This document shows positions 23,099 through 30,270 of a stretch of DNA of 64,000 bases, one piece after another (position 1 is the first letter of the stretch; each line of letters opens with the position of its first letter). Location: NCBI RefSeq assembly GCF_041435115.1, contig NZ_CP108046.1, forward strand, positions 5,146,001-5,210,000, in the 5' to 3' direction. The stretch comes from Streptomyces sp. NBC_00289 (GTDB lineage Bacteria; Actinomycetota; Actinomycetes; Streptomycetales; Streptomycetaceae). The notes beneath the pieces are model-generated. The model was given only the letters and a program-made list of their open reading frames with translations, had not been told where the DNA came from and did not search any database. The position numbers were made by a program, and so were the translations under genes.

Positions 23099-24198
23099 GT
23101 GAGCGACGGAGGGGTTTGGGCCGTGGCCTCGGTGCACTGATCCCTGCTGCCCCGACGGAGAAGACGCTGGCTCCGGCCACGGCTGTAGGGGGCTCCGTAT
23201 CCGCGTCCCCGTCGGCTGTCCCGGTGTTGACGGCCGAGCGAGGAGTGGCCGCGGCAAAGGTGGCCACCCTGCCACCTGTTTCCCATGAGATCGAGGAGCC
23301 GTCGGCGGGCGATGCCGCGGAGACGCCCCCTCCCCCCGTCGGGGCACACTTTGCGGAGCTTCCCCTCGACTCCATCACGCCGAACCCGCGGCAGCCTCGT
23401 GAGGTGTTCGACGAGGACGCGCTGCAGGAACTCGTCACCTCCATCCAGGAGGTCGGTCTCCTCCAGCCCGTCGTCGTACGGCAGATCGGTCCCGCCCGGT
23501 ACGAGCTCATCATGGGCGAGCGGCGTTGGCGGGCCTGCCGCGAAGCGGGACTCGACGCGATTCCGGCGATCGTCCGCGCCACGGAGGACGAGAAGCTGCT
23601 TCTGGACGCGCTGCTGGAGAACCTGCACCGCGCTCAGCTGAACCCGCTGGAAGAGGCCGCGGCCTACGACCAGCTGCTGAAGGACTTCAACTGCACGCAC
23701 GACCAGCTGGCGGACCGCATCGGCCGTTCCCGCCCGCAGGTCTCCAACACCCTGCGTCTGTTGAAGCTCTCGCTGTCGGTTCAGCGGAGGGTGGCCGCGG
23801 GTGTCCTCTCCGCCGGCCATGCGCGGGCCTTGCTGTCCGTCGACGACTCGGAGGAGCAGGACAGGCTGGCGCACCGGATCGTGGCCGAGGGGCTCTCGGT
23901 GCGTGCCGTGGAGGAGATCGTGACCCTCATGGGGTCGCGGCCGCAGTCGGCTCAGCGTTCCAAGGGGCCGCGGGCCGGGGCCCTGGTCTCGCCGGCACTG
24001 ACCGACCTGGCCACCCGTCTGTCGGATCGTTTCGAGACGAGGGTGAAGGTCGATCTGGGGCAGAGAAAGGGCAAGATCACCGTCGAGTTCGCCTCCATGG
24101 AGGACCTCGAACGGATCCTGAGTTCCCTCGCCCCCGGCGAGGGACCGGTGCTGCAGAGGAGCCTGTTGGACGGCGACTCTGAGGAGGCCGAGGACTGA
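23095..24198 (+). CDS. parB: Chromosome-partitioning protein ParB (Spo0J)
   Basis: 367 residues, starting at a GTG that overlaps the parA stop. The N-terminal [14 protein letters not shown] motif is the ParA-activating peptide. The CTP-binding/ParB-Srx domain includes [20 protein letters not shown] (from about residue 95) and GERRWRAC (residues 141-148), the latter binding nucleotide triphosphate. The helix-turn-helix region ([23 protein letters not shown]) reads parS. The C-terminal dimerisation domain spans about residues 300-350. ParB loads at the parS sites listed here and spreads as a clamp to organise the origin region. Confidence 0.97.
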   Translation: MSERRRGLGRGLGALIPAAPTEKTLAPATAVGGSVSASPSAVPVLTAERGVAAAKVATLPPVSHEIEEPSAGDAAETPPPPVGAHFAELPLDSITPNPRQPREVFDEDALQELVTSIQEVGLLQPVVVRQIGPARYELIMGERRWRACREAGLDAIPAIVRATEDEKLLLDALLENLHRAQLNPLEEAAAYDQLLKDFNCTHDQLADRIGRSRPQVSNTLRLLKLSLSVQRRVAAGVLSAGHARALLSVDDSEEQDRLAHRIVAEGLSVRAVEEIVTLMGSRPQSAQRSKGPRAGALVSPALTDLATRLSDRFETRVKVDLGQRKGKITVEFASMEDLERILSSLAPGEGPVLQRSLLDGDSEEAED

Positions 24199-24224
24199 GC
24201 CCCGGTCACCGTTCGGTGGACGAC

Positions 24225-24266
24225 AGAGCGGGTCGTGTCCGGTGTGCACCGGAACACGGCCCGTTC
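24225..24266 (+). terminator. parAB terminator
   Basis: A long hairpin (AGCGGGTCGTGTCCGGTG pairing with CACCGGAACACGGCCCGTT, with small bulges) followed by CTTT, about 30 bases past the parB stop. Confidence 0.6.
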
Positions 24267-24364
24267 TTTGCGTTGAGGCGGTATCGAGGCAATCGCATCG
24301 TGGATACGATGCGTTTGGGTAGGGCACATCCACTCGGCAGCACCTCTGAGGGGAGACAGGGGCC

Positions 24365-24622
24365 ATGCGAACGGTGAGTCGCACCGGACTGGTGAGCGCG
24401 GGACTGGGGCTGGGCGCGGTCGGCGGATTCGTCGGCAGCCTGCTCAGGGAACGCAACGCTCTGACGGCCGCCCGCGGCGCGGCGGGCGAAGGAAGCGAGG
24501 AACAGCCTTCATGGGGCGCCGACTCGTACCGCTCACGCTGGACAACCTTCCGGACCTTCCCAAGCGCTGTCGCGCATGTGTCTTCTGGGAGCTGGATCCC
24601 GTCAGCGGTGAGGCCGCGGTAA
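24365..24622 (+). CDS. Possible small membrane-anchored protein overlapping the next gene
   Basis: An ATG with a strong upstream GAGGGGAGACAGGGGCC opens an 85-codon frame. It begins with a glycine-rich hydrophobic segment (VSAGLGLGAVGGFVGSLL), then charged residues. Its last 112 bases overlap the acetyltransferase start in another frame. The N-terminal 45 residues look gene-like (one membrane helix, typical codon use); the rest is a shadow of the GNAT gene. It could be a real short protein or a leader peptide coupled to the GNAT gene. Confidence 0.3.
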   Translation: MRTVSRTGLVSAGLGLGAVGGFVGSLLRERNALTAARGAAGEGSEEQPSWGADSYRSRWTTFRTFPSAVAHVSSGSWIPSAVRPR

Positions 24623-25128
24623 AGGCGGGCACATCCGCTCTGGAGAAGGAGTCCTGGATCTCCGCCGTCCTGTTGGACTGGGGCTCGTGCGGCCGGGTCG
24701 TGTACGTCGACGACGTACCGGTGGGCTACGTCCTGTACGCCCCGCCCGCGTACGTCCCCAGGTCGACGGCGTTCCCCACGAGTCCCGTCTCACCCGACGC
24801 GGTGCAGCTGATGACCTCGTTCATCATGCCGGGCTACCAGGGACAGGGACTGGGCCGGGTAATGGTCCAGACGGTCGCGAAGGATCTCCTGCGACGGGAC
24901 TTCAAGGCGATCGAAGCCTTCGGTGATGCGCGCTGGAAAGAGCCGGCCTGTGTTCTGCCCGCCGATCATCTCCTGGCGGTGGGCTTCAAGACGGTCCGGA
25001 CCCATCCGACGTACCCGCGACTGAGGCTGGAACTCCGCTCCACGCTCTCCTGGAAGGAAGACGTGGAGATGGCGCTGGACCGGCTTCTGGGAGCCGTGCA
25101 GAAGGAACCGGCCCTCCGTCCCCTCTGA
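24511..25128 (+). CDS. GNAT family acetyltransferase
   Basis: 205 residues, ATG start with GAAGGAAGCGAGGAA upstream. The opening RLVPLTLDNLPDLPKRCRACVFWELDP is typical of a conserved actinobacterial GNAT found next to parB. Strands with VVYVDDVPVGYVLYAPPAYVP precede motif A (MPGYQGQGLGRVMVQTVAKDLL), the acetyl-CoA pyrophosphate loop. The C-terminal part (FGDARWKEPACVLPADHLLAVGFKTVRTHPTYPRLRLEL) ends the fold. The substrate is unknown. The conserved position after parB and facing trxA is the main clue to identity. Confidence 0.88.
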   Translation: MGRRLVPLTLDNLPDLPKRCRACVFWELDPVSGEAAVKAGTSALEKESWISAVLLDWGSCGRVVYVDDVPVGYVLYAPPAYVPRSTAFPTSPVSPDAVQLMTSFIMPGYQGQGLGRVMVQTVAKDLLRRDFKAIEAFGDARWKEPACVLPADHLLAVGFKTVRTHPTYPRLRLELRSTLSWKEDVEMALDRLLGAVQKEPALRPL

Positions 25129-25195
25129 TCGGCACGCAGCCCTCTCAGACCGGCCTCGTGTCCCCCTGGCCGTCAACGCCTCTGTTCACTCCAAA

Positions 25196-25232
25196 GCGAA
25201 TGGGCCGACCCCCCAAGGGTCGGCCCATTCGC
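25196..25232. terminator. trxB-trxA terminator
   Basis: Perfect 16-bp stem (GCGAATGGGCCGACCC / GGGTCGGCCCATTCGC) with a 5-nt loop, between the GNAT gene and trxA, which converge. A parS site begins at the next base. Confidence 0.8.
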
Positions 25233-25246
25233 GTTTCACGTGAAAC
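25233..25246. other. parS: parS site 3
   Basis: Exact GTTTCACGTGAAAC directly abutting the trx terminator stem, one base before the end of trxA (stop at 25248). Confidence 0.95.
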
Positions 25247-25247
25247 G

Positions 25248-25580
25248 TCACTCAGCGATGAAGTCCTCGAGGTCGCGAACGATCGCGGCCTTCGGCTTCG
25301 CACCGACGATGGTCTTGGCGACCTCGCCACCCTGGTAGACGTTCAGGGTCGGGATGGACATGACGCCGTACTTGGCGGCCGTACCCGGGTTTTCGTCAAT
25401 GTTGAGCTTGACGATCTCGATCTTGTCGCCGTACTCGGCGGCGATCGCCTCGAGAGACGGAGCGATCTGACGGCACGGACCACACCAGGCGGCCCAGAAG
25501 TCCACCAGGACGGGCTTGTCGCTCTTCAGGACGTCCTGCTCGAAGGAGTCGTCAGTCACATTCTTCAGGGTGCCGGCCAC
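25248..25580 (-). CDS. trxA: Thioredoxin
   Basis: 110 residues with the active site WCGPC at residues 32-36 (DFWAAWCGPCRQIAPSLEAIA), the cis-Pro loop GVMSIPTLNVYQGG and the C-terminal helix. It reduces protein disulfides using electrons from thioredoxin reductase. It follows trxB by 42 bases, forming the trxB-trxA unit. In S. coelicolor such an operon near oriC responds to disulfide stress through SigR; I did not find a clear SigR promoter here. Confidence 0.97.
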   Translation of the reverse strand: MAGTLKNVTDDSFEQDVLKSDKPVLVDFWAAWCGPCRQIAPSLEAIAAEYGDKIEIVKLNIDENPGTAAKYGVMSIPTLNVYQGGEVAKTIVGAKPKAAIVRDLEDFIAE

Positions 25581-25622
25581 GGCGGGCTCCTTAACTTGTT
25601 CGTGCGGTGGGGCGGATGGGGG

Positions 25623-26591
25623 TCAGACTGCGGTCTTCTCGGGCTCGGCCTTCTCCTCGTCCGCGAGGGCGGCGAGGAAACGCTCTGCGTCGAGGGCGGC
25701 GGAGCAGCCGGTGCCGGCAGCGGTGATCGCCTGCCGGTAGGTGTGGTCGACGACGTCACCTGCGCCGAAGACACCGGTGAGATTCGTCCGCGTCGAGGGC
25801 GCCTCCACCTTGAGGTAGCCCTCCTCGTCCAGCTCCAGCTGGCCCTTGAAGAGCTCGGTGCGCGGGTCGTGGCCGATCGCGATGAACAGGCCGGTCACCG
25901 GAAGCTCCGAGAGCTCGCCGGTCTTGAGGTTGCGTAGCGTCAGGCCCGCAAGCTTCTGCTCGCCCTGGACCGCGGCGACCTCGCTGTCCCAGACGAACTT
26001 GATCTTCGGGTCGGCGAAGGCACGGTCCTGCATCGCCTTGGAGGCGCGCAGGGTGTCCCGGCGGTGGACGATCGTCACGGACTTGGCGAAGCGCGAGAGG
26101 AAGGTCGCCTCCTCCATCGCGGTGTCACCGCCGCCGATCACAGCGATGTCCTGCTCCCTGAAGAAGAAGCCATCACAGGTGGCGCACCACGAGACGCCAC
26201 GGCCGGAGAGGGCGTCCTCGTTCGGGAGACCGAGCTTGCGGTGCTGGGAACCGGTCGTGACGATGACGGCTTTGGCCTTGTGGACCGTGCCCGCGGTGTC
26301 GGTGACGGTCTTGATCTCACCGGTCAGGTCGACGTCGACGACATCGTCAGGGATGAGCTCGGCGCCGAAACGCTCGGCCTGAGCGCGCATGTTGTCCATG
26401 AGCTCGGGGCCCATGATGCCGTCCTGGAAGCCGGGGAAGTTCTCCACCTCGGTGGTGTTCATCAGTGCACCACCCGCGGTCACGGCGCCCTCGAACACCA
26501 GCGGCTTCAGCGACGCGCGCGCGGTGTAGAGCGCCGCCGTGTAGCCGGCGGGCCCGGAGCCGATGATGATCACGTTACGGACGTCGCTCAC
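25623..26591 (-). CDS. trxB: Thioredoxin-disulfide reductase
   Basis: 322 residues from the GTG at 26591 ([21 protein letters not shown]), with ACGAGGAA upstream; the frame is open further upstream but that part is atypical. FAD-binding GSGPAG is at residues 11-16, the redox-active CATC is in [12 protein letters not shown], the NADPH loop is [13 protein letters not shown], and [23 protein letters not shown] closes the FAD site. It transfers electrons from NADPH to the thioredoxin encoded just downstream. The terminal extension is Glu-rich. Confidence 0.97.
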   Translation of the reverse strand: MSDVRNVIIIGSGPAGYTAALYTARASLKPLVFEGAVTAGGALMNTTEVENFPGFQDGIMGPELMDNMRAQAERFGAELIPDDVVDVDLTGEIKTVTDTAGTVHKAKAVIVTTGSQHRKLGLPNEDALSGRGVSWCATCDGFFFREQDIAVIGGGDTAMEEATFLSRFAKSVTIVHRRDTLRASKAMQDRAFADPKIKFVWDSEVAAVQGEQKLAGLTLRNLKTGELSELPVTGLFIAIGHDPRTELFKGQLELDEEGYLKVEAPSTRTNLTGVFGAGDVVDHTYRQAITAAGTGCSAALDAERFLAALADEEKAEPEKTAV

Positions 26592-26759
26592 GGCCTGATT
26601 CCTCGTCTCTGGACTACGTCGTAGATCCGGTGGGAGCCCCTTCGGAACTCTCATCCGACCCAACGGATCCTAAGGGGCGTGCATTCCCGCTGTGTCGGGG
26701 CACACGGAGACCCGCCACCGTACGGGATACCACGAAGGGCGGAGACGAAGCGTTCGCGC

Positions 26760-27680
26760 TCAGGTGCGCGTGTAGGACTGCTTCAGGAGAACCTTGGCGG
26801 TGGCGGACGAGGGATGATCCACGCACGTCGCATCCACGATGTAGGCCGTGACCCGGGTGGCGTCGGAGGGGTCGGGCAGCACCACGAGGACTGCGTGCTT
26901 GCCCTGGTAGGTCCCGTCCTCGGTCGCGAGGGCCGTGTCGTTCCGCCCGATGCCCTTCTGGACGCACCCGGGAACCGCGGGCTGTTTGAGAACCCTGGGG
27001 GAGTCGGTGACGTCATTGCCTTCCATGCCCAGGCTCTGCGGAGCACGGGAGCCGCTCGATGTGCCGACGCTCTTGGCGAGGAGGCCGGCGACCTGACTCT
27101 CCAGCTTCCCCTGGGAGAAGGTGTCCAGGGCGGATTGCTGTCCGCGCGCCTCAGGAGTCGACGGTTCGCCGTCGTTCAGTGACGACAGAAGAAGGGAGCC
27201 GAGTCCCAGAGCGGCCGCCGTGAAGACAGCGCCCAGGACGACTGCCCTACGGCGCCCGCCCCGCGTCCGCTTGCGGCCTGGACCAGATGTCGAGGTGCGA
27301 GCGTGGCCTGTGGGTCGGTCGGCCGGCGGCGATGTTTCACGTGAAACAGGCGGGCTGTCATCTGCGTCGGACACGGAACGGGAAGGTGTGACGGCCGCCG
27401 GTGTGTCCACCGCCTCGGGCGCTGTTGCGTGCAGCAGGGCCTCCGCGGCGAGGGCGGCGTCGATCCGCCCTGCGACTTCGGCCGGCATACGGGGCGGACC
27501 CGGCAGTGTCCCGAGCAGTCCCCGGATCTCCTCCAGCGACGCGAGAACGTCGGCGCAGAGTTCACACTCGTCCACGTGCTGCCGTACATCCGCGGTTCGG
27601 GACGGTGGGAGCAGGCCTTCGGTGAGGTCGGAGATCTCCGCGACGTCCGGGTGCCCGGCCGTATCCGTCGTGGATGTCAC
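26760..27680 (-). CDS. Zinc-finger anti-sigma factor, membrane-anchored
   Basis: 306 residues. The N-terminal cytoplasmic domain has the ZAS zinc motif H35-x3-C39-x2-C42 (RQHVDECELC). A disordered linker follows, and a parS site lies inside its coding region (VSRET). One membrane helix covers about residues 145-168 (RRAVVLGAVFTAAALGLGSLLLSSL). An extracytoplasmic domain of about 135 residues contains two cysteines and VLVVLPDPSDATRVTAYIVD. It should hold the ECF sigma factor encoded immediately upstream (4-base overlap) at the membrane until a signal releases it. The arrangement matches sigM and Rv3912 near oriC in mycobacteria. The signal is unknown. Confidence 0.88.
   Translation of the reverse strand: MTSTTDTAGHPDVAEISDLTEGLLPPSRTADVRQHVDECELCADVLASLEEIRGLLGTLPGPPRMPAEVAGRIDAALAAEALLHATAPEAVDTPAAVTPSRSVSDADDSPPVSRETSPPADRPTGHARTSTSGPGRKRTRGGRRRAVVLGAVFTAAALGLGSLLLSSLNDGEPSTPEARGQQSALDTFSQGKLESQVAGLLAKSVGTSSGSRAPQSLGMEGNDVTDSPRVLKQPAVPGCVQKGIGRNDTALATEDGTYQGKHAVLVVLPDPSDATRVTAYIVDATCVDHPSSATAKVLLKQSYTRT
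27334..27347. other. parS: parS site 4, inside the anti-sigma gene
   Basis: Exact GTTTCACGTGAAAC in the linker-coding part of the anti-sigma factor gene. Confidence 0.95.
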
Positions 27681-28402
27681 GCTCGCCCACCTCCGCCCTT
27701 CACAGCAGTCGAATCGCTTGGCCCTGCGTCCGGCGGTCCCGCTCGACGCGGTCCCGCTGCGGGTGGGACGGATGTCCCCTGCGCCCGGTTCCGTCCTGCG
27801 GACGGTTCCTTGCCTTCACCCGGATTTTCCGGCCGCAGATGGGTGAGCAGGGGAAGGAGTCTGGCTCTGCCGCGTGCACACCGGCTCTTCACCGTCCCCG
27901 TGGGCACATCGAGGATGCGTGCGGCCTCGGCTACCGGGTAGCCCTGCATGTCCACGAGAACGAGGGCGGCTCGCTGGTCCGGCGGAAGGGTGCCGAGCGC
28001 CTCAATGAGCTGCCGGTGAAGATCGTTCCGCTCGGCCGGCACAGACGCCGCCTCGTGCGGTTCCAGCAGCTGTTCCAGTCGCTCGGTGTCGTCGACCGGA
28101 GACGTCTTGCGGGAGGCGGCCTTACGGGCGCGGTCGAGGCAGGCGTTCACCGTGATGCGGTGCAGCCAGGTCGTGACGGCCGACTGGCCGCGGAAGGTGT
28201 GGGCGGCCCGGTAGGCGGAGACCAGGGCGTCCTGCACCGCGTCAGCGGCCTCCTCGCGGTCCCCGAGAGTGCGCAGGGCCACGGCCCAGAGCCGGTCGCG
28301 ATGACGCCTGACCAGCTCCCCGAAGGCGTCGGGGTCGCCTCCTACATGGCGGGCCAGGAGGTCCTGATCGCTTGCGTCGCCGTATGCGGTGCCATCTGCC
28401 AT
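27677..28402 (-). CDS. sigM: ECF sigma factor, SigM-like
   Basis: 241 residues. Region 2 (about 13-80) contains DPDAFGELVRRHRDRLWAVALRTLGDREEAADAVQDALVSAYRAAHTFRGQSAVTTWLHRITVNACLD; region 4 (about 130-185) contains LPPDQRAALVLVDMQGYPVAEAARILDVPTGTVKSRCARGRARL. The C-terminus has a 45-residue Pro/Gly-rich extension after the helix-turn-helix. It overlaps its anti-sigma gene by 4 bases. Together with murJ, a pseudokinase and trxAB it matches the mycobacterial sigM region, hence the name; the regulon cannot be read from this window. Confidence 0.88.
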   Translation of the reverse strand: MADGTAYGDASDQDLLARHVGGDPDAFGELVRRHRDRLWAVALRTLGDREEAADAVQDALVSAYRAAHTFRGQSAVTTWLHRITVNACLDRARKAASRKTSPVDDTERLEQLLEPHEAASVPAERNDLHRQLIEALGTLPPDQRAALVLVDMQGYPVAEAARILDVPTGTVKSRCARGRARLLPLLTHLRPENPGEGKEPSAGRNRAQGTSVPPAAGPRRAGPPDAGPSDSTAVKGGGGRA

Positions 28403-28433
28403 CGAACCCCCTCCCCTGGTGTGCGGTGAGCCC

Positions 28434-30152
28434 TCAGCCGGTGAACTTCAGATCGGTGATCGCCTGCTTGTAACCGGCACTGCTGTAACCGTCGCTGGGG
28501 GCGTTCGGCACAGCGGTGACCCACAACAACACGTACTGAGTCTTGAGCGACTTCGACGCCTTCACGTTCAAAGAGGTGCCGGTGCCGGTGGCGGTTCCGA
28601 TCTTCTTCATCCCGTCGACCCCTGTGGAGGGGGACAGCGAGTCCGTGGCGTACAGGACGATCGTCGTGTGGTCGCCGCCGTATCGAAGCCCTATCGACGC
28701 GGCTGAGATCTTCTGGGCCGAGCCGAGGTCGTAGACGATGCCCACGCCCGGCTTGTAGGGGGCCAGCTCCGGGCCCTGGATGAAGCGCTTGGTGCGCCAG
28801 TACGTCGAACTGTCGTCGTCGTACGTCTTGTCGACGTCGCCGGCCGCCTGGGCAGAGCCGCTCGCGACGTACTCCTGTGCTCCCTTGATGCCGAGCGTGT
28901 GGACCGGCTTGGCCTTGTCGCTGTTCTTGTCGTTGCCGTCGTCGGTCTGCGTCTCGTTCGTGTCCTCGGACTGGTTGCCCCGGTCCATGAGAGCGTCCGC
29001 CAACTGCCAGCTGCCGAGGCCCAGTGCGGCGATGAGCAAGGCGGACACGGCCCACTTGAGGGCCTTTCCGGTACGGCTCTGCAGCGGGGCCGGCGGCGTC
29101 GGTACCGGCTGTGTGACGCGTGGATGCGGGGCGGGACGGCCGTACGTGCCCTGCTGGTACGTCGTGCGCTGGTACTCCGGCGGGGCGGTGAACGCCGGCT
29201 CCGGCGGGCGGATGCGCGGCATCTCACTGATCGCCTTCACCAGCTCCTCCGGTGTGGTGCACGGCGACTCGTGCCGGGACGCGGTCGCGCCGTCGTTGGC
29301 GAGTGCCCGCATGGCCAGCTCGGACAGCCCGCGGTGCACCCCCGCACGCACCTGGTCGGGGGCGATGAGACCGACGTCCTTGGGAAGGCCCGCCAGACCG
29401 TAGGCGTCGCTCTCGTAGGGCCAGCGCTGGGTGAGCGCCGCGTAGAGCAGGGCGCCGATCGCCTCCGTGTCGGTGCGCTGCGGCGTGTCGGAACTGACGC
29501 CGCGCAGCGCGGCGTTGACGGCGAGGCCGCGGATGCGCCACTGACCACTCGAGGTACGCAGGATCGCGTTCGGGTTCAGACGCAGGTGTGCCAGGCCCTC
29601 GCGGTGGGCGGCGGCCATAGCGGCGGCGACCTGGCTGACCATCTGGTAGGCGTCGTACACCTCCAGCGGGCCGGCCGCGAGGAGAGCGGTCAGTTCGGTG
29701 GCGTCGGGGAGCCACTCGTGAACGACGTAGACAAGGTCGTCCTCCTCGACGGCATCGAGGACCTGGACGAAACGGGGATCGCCGAGCAGCGCCGAGGAGC
29801 GTGCCGCGGCGAGTACCGAACGGGCCCGTGTGTGGTCCGCGGGCAGGAGATGGACGCCGACCGCGCGACGAAGTTTCTCGTCGACGGCGCGCCAACTGCT
29901 GAAGCCGTCCAGACGGGTGACGCACTCCTCGAGGCGGTAGCGTCTGGCGAGTTTGTGTCCGCTGTGCAGTTCGGGTGGTGAAACCTTCCCGGGACTCGTG
30001 GTCCCGCCACTCCCCTGTGCCTCGACGTCGTCCGTGTCCCGCTCCCGGTTCTGGGCCTCCCCGTCGGCCGTGGACTGGTCCGCCTTGGCGGTCAGCGGTT
30101 CGTCACCGCTGTTGTCTGCCACGTCGACGGCAGCCGTGCTCCGCTCCGCCAC
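28434..30152 (-). CDS. Membrane-anchored pseudokinase with extracellular discoidin-like domain
   Basis: About 572 residues from the GTG at 30152 (VAERSTAAVDVADN), with GGCAGGAACGACG upstream; a GTG at 30212 has a poorer site. After a disordered 75 residues comes a Ser/Thr-kinase fold (RYRLEECVTRLDGFSSWRAVDEKLRR... LVYVVHEWLPDATELTALLA...). The catalytic loop reads HREGLAHLRLNPNAIL in place of HRDLKPxN, the Mg-binding DFG is replaced by RGL, and the VAIK lysine is missing. It should therefore not phosphorylate. A Pro-rich linker and one membrane helix (ALKWAVSALLIAALGLGSWQLADALM) lead to an outside F5/8-type C domain (KTYDDDSSTYWRTKRF... YDLGSAQKISAASIGL). It follows murJ in one operon. Confidence 0.85.
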   Translation of the reverse strand: MAERSTAAVDVADNSGDEPLTAKADQSTADGEAQNRERDTDDVEAQGSGGTTSPGKVSPPELHSGHKLARRYRLEECVTRLDGFSSWRAVDEKLRRAVGVHLLPADHTRARSVLAAARSSALLGDPRFVQVLDAVEEDDLVYVVHEWLPDATELTALLAAGPLEVYDAYQMVSQVAAAMAAAHREGLAHLRLNPNAILRTSSGQWRIRGLAVNAALRGVSSDTPQRTDTEAIGALLYAALTQRWPYESDAYGLAGLPKDVGLIAPDQVRAGVHRGLSELAMRALANDGATASRHESPCTTPEELVKAISEMPRIRPPEPAFTAPPEYQRTTYQQGTYGRPAPHPRVTQPVPTPPAPLQSRTGKALKWAVSALLIAALGLGSWQLADALMDRGNQSEDTNETQTDDGNDKNSDKAKPVHTLGIKGAQEYVASGSAQAAGDVDKTYDDDSSTYWRTKRFIQGPELAPYKPGVGIVYDLGSAQKISAASIGLRYGGDHTTIVLYATDSLSPSTGVDGMKKIGTATGTGTSLNVKASKSLKTQYVLLWVTAVPNAPSDGYSSAGYKQAITDLKFTG

Positions 30153-30270
30153 CGTCGTTCCTGCCTCCCCATCCGTTGCGCGCCGTGCGACGCCGAATCC
30201 AATTGTGCCCACAGTCTGCCGCTATGCACGACACACGGTGGCGGTCGATGGTTGTGCGCCTACCCCCGCC

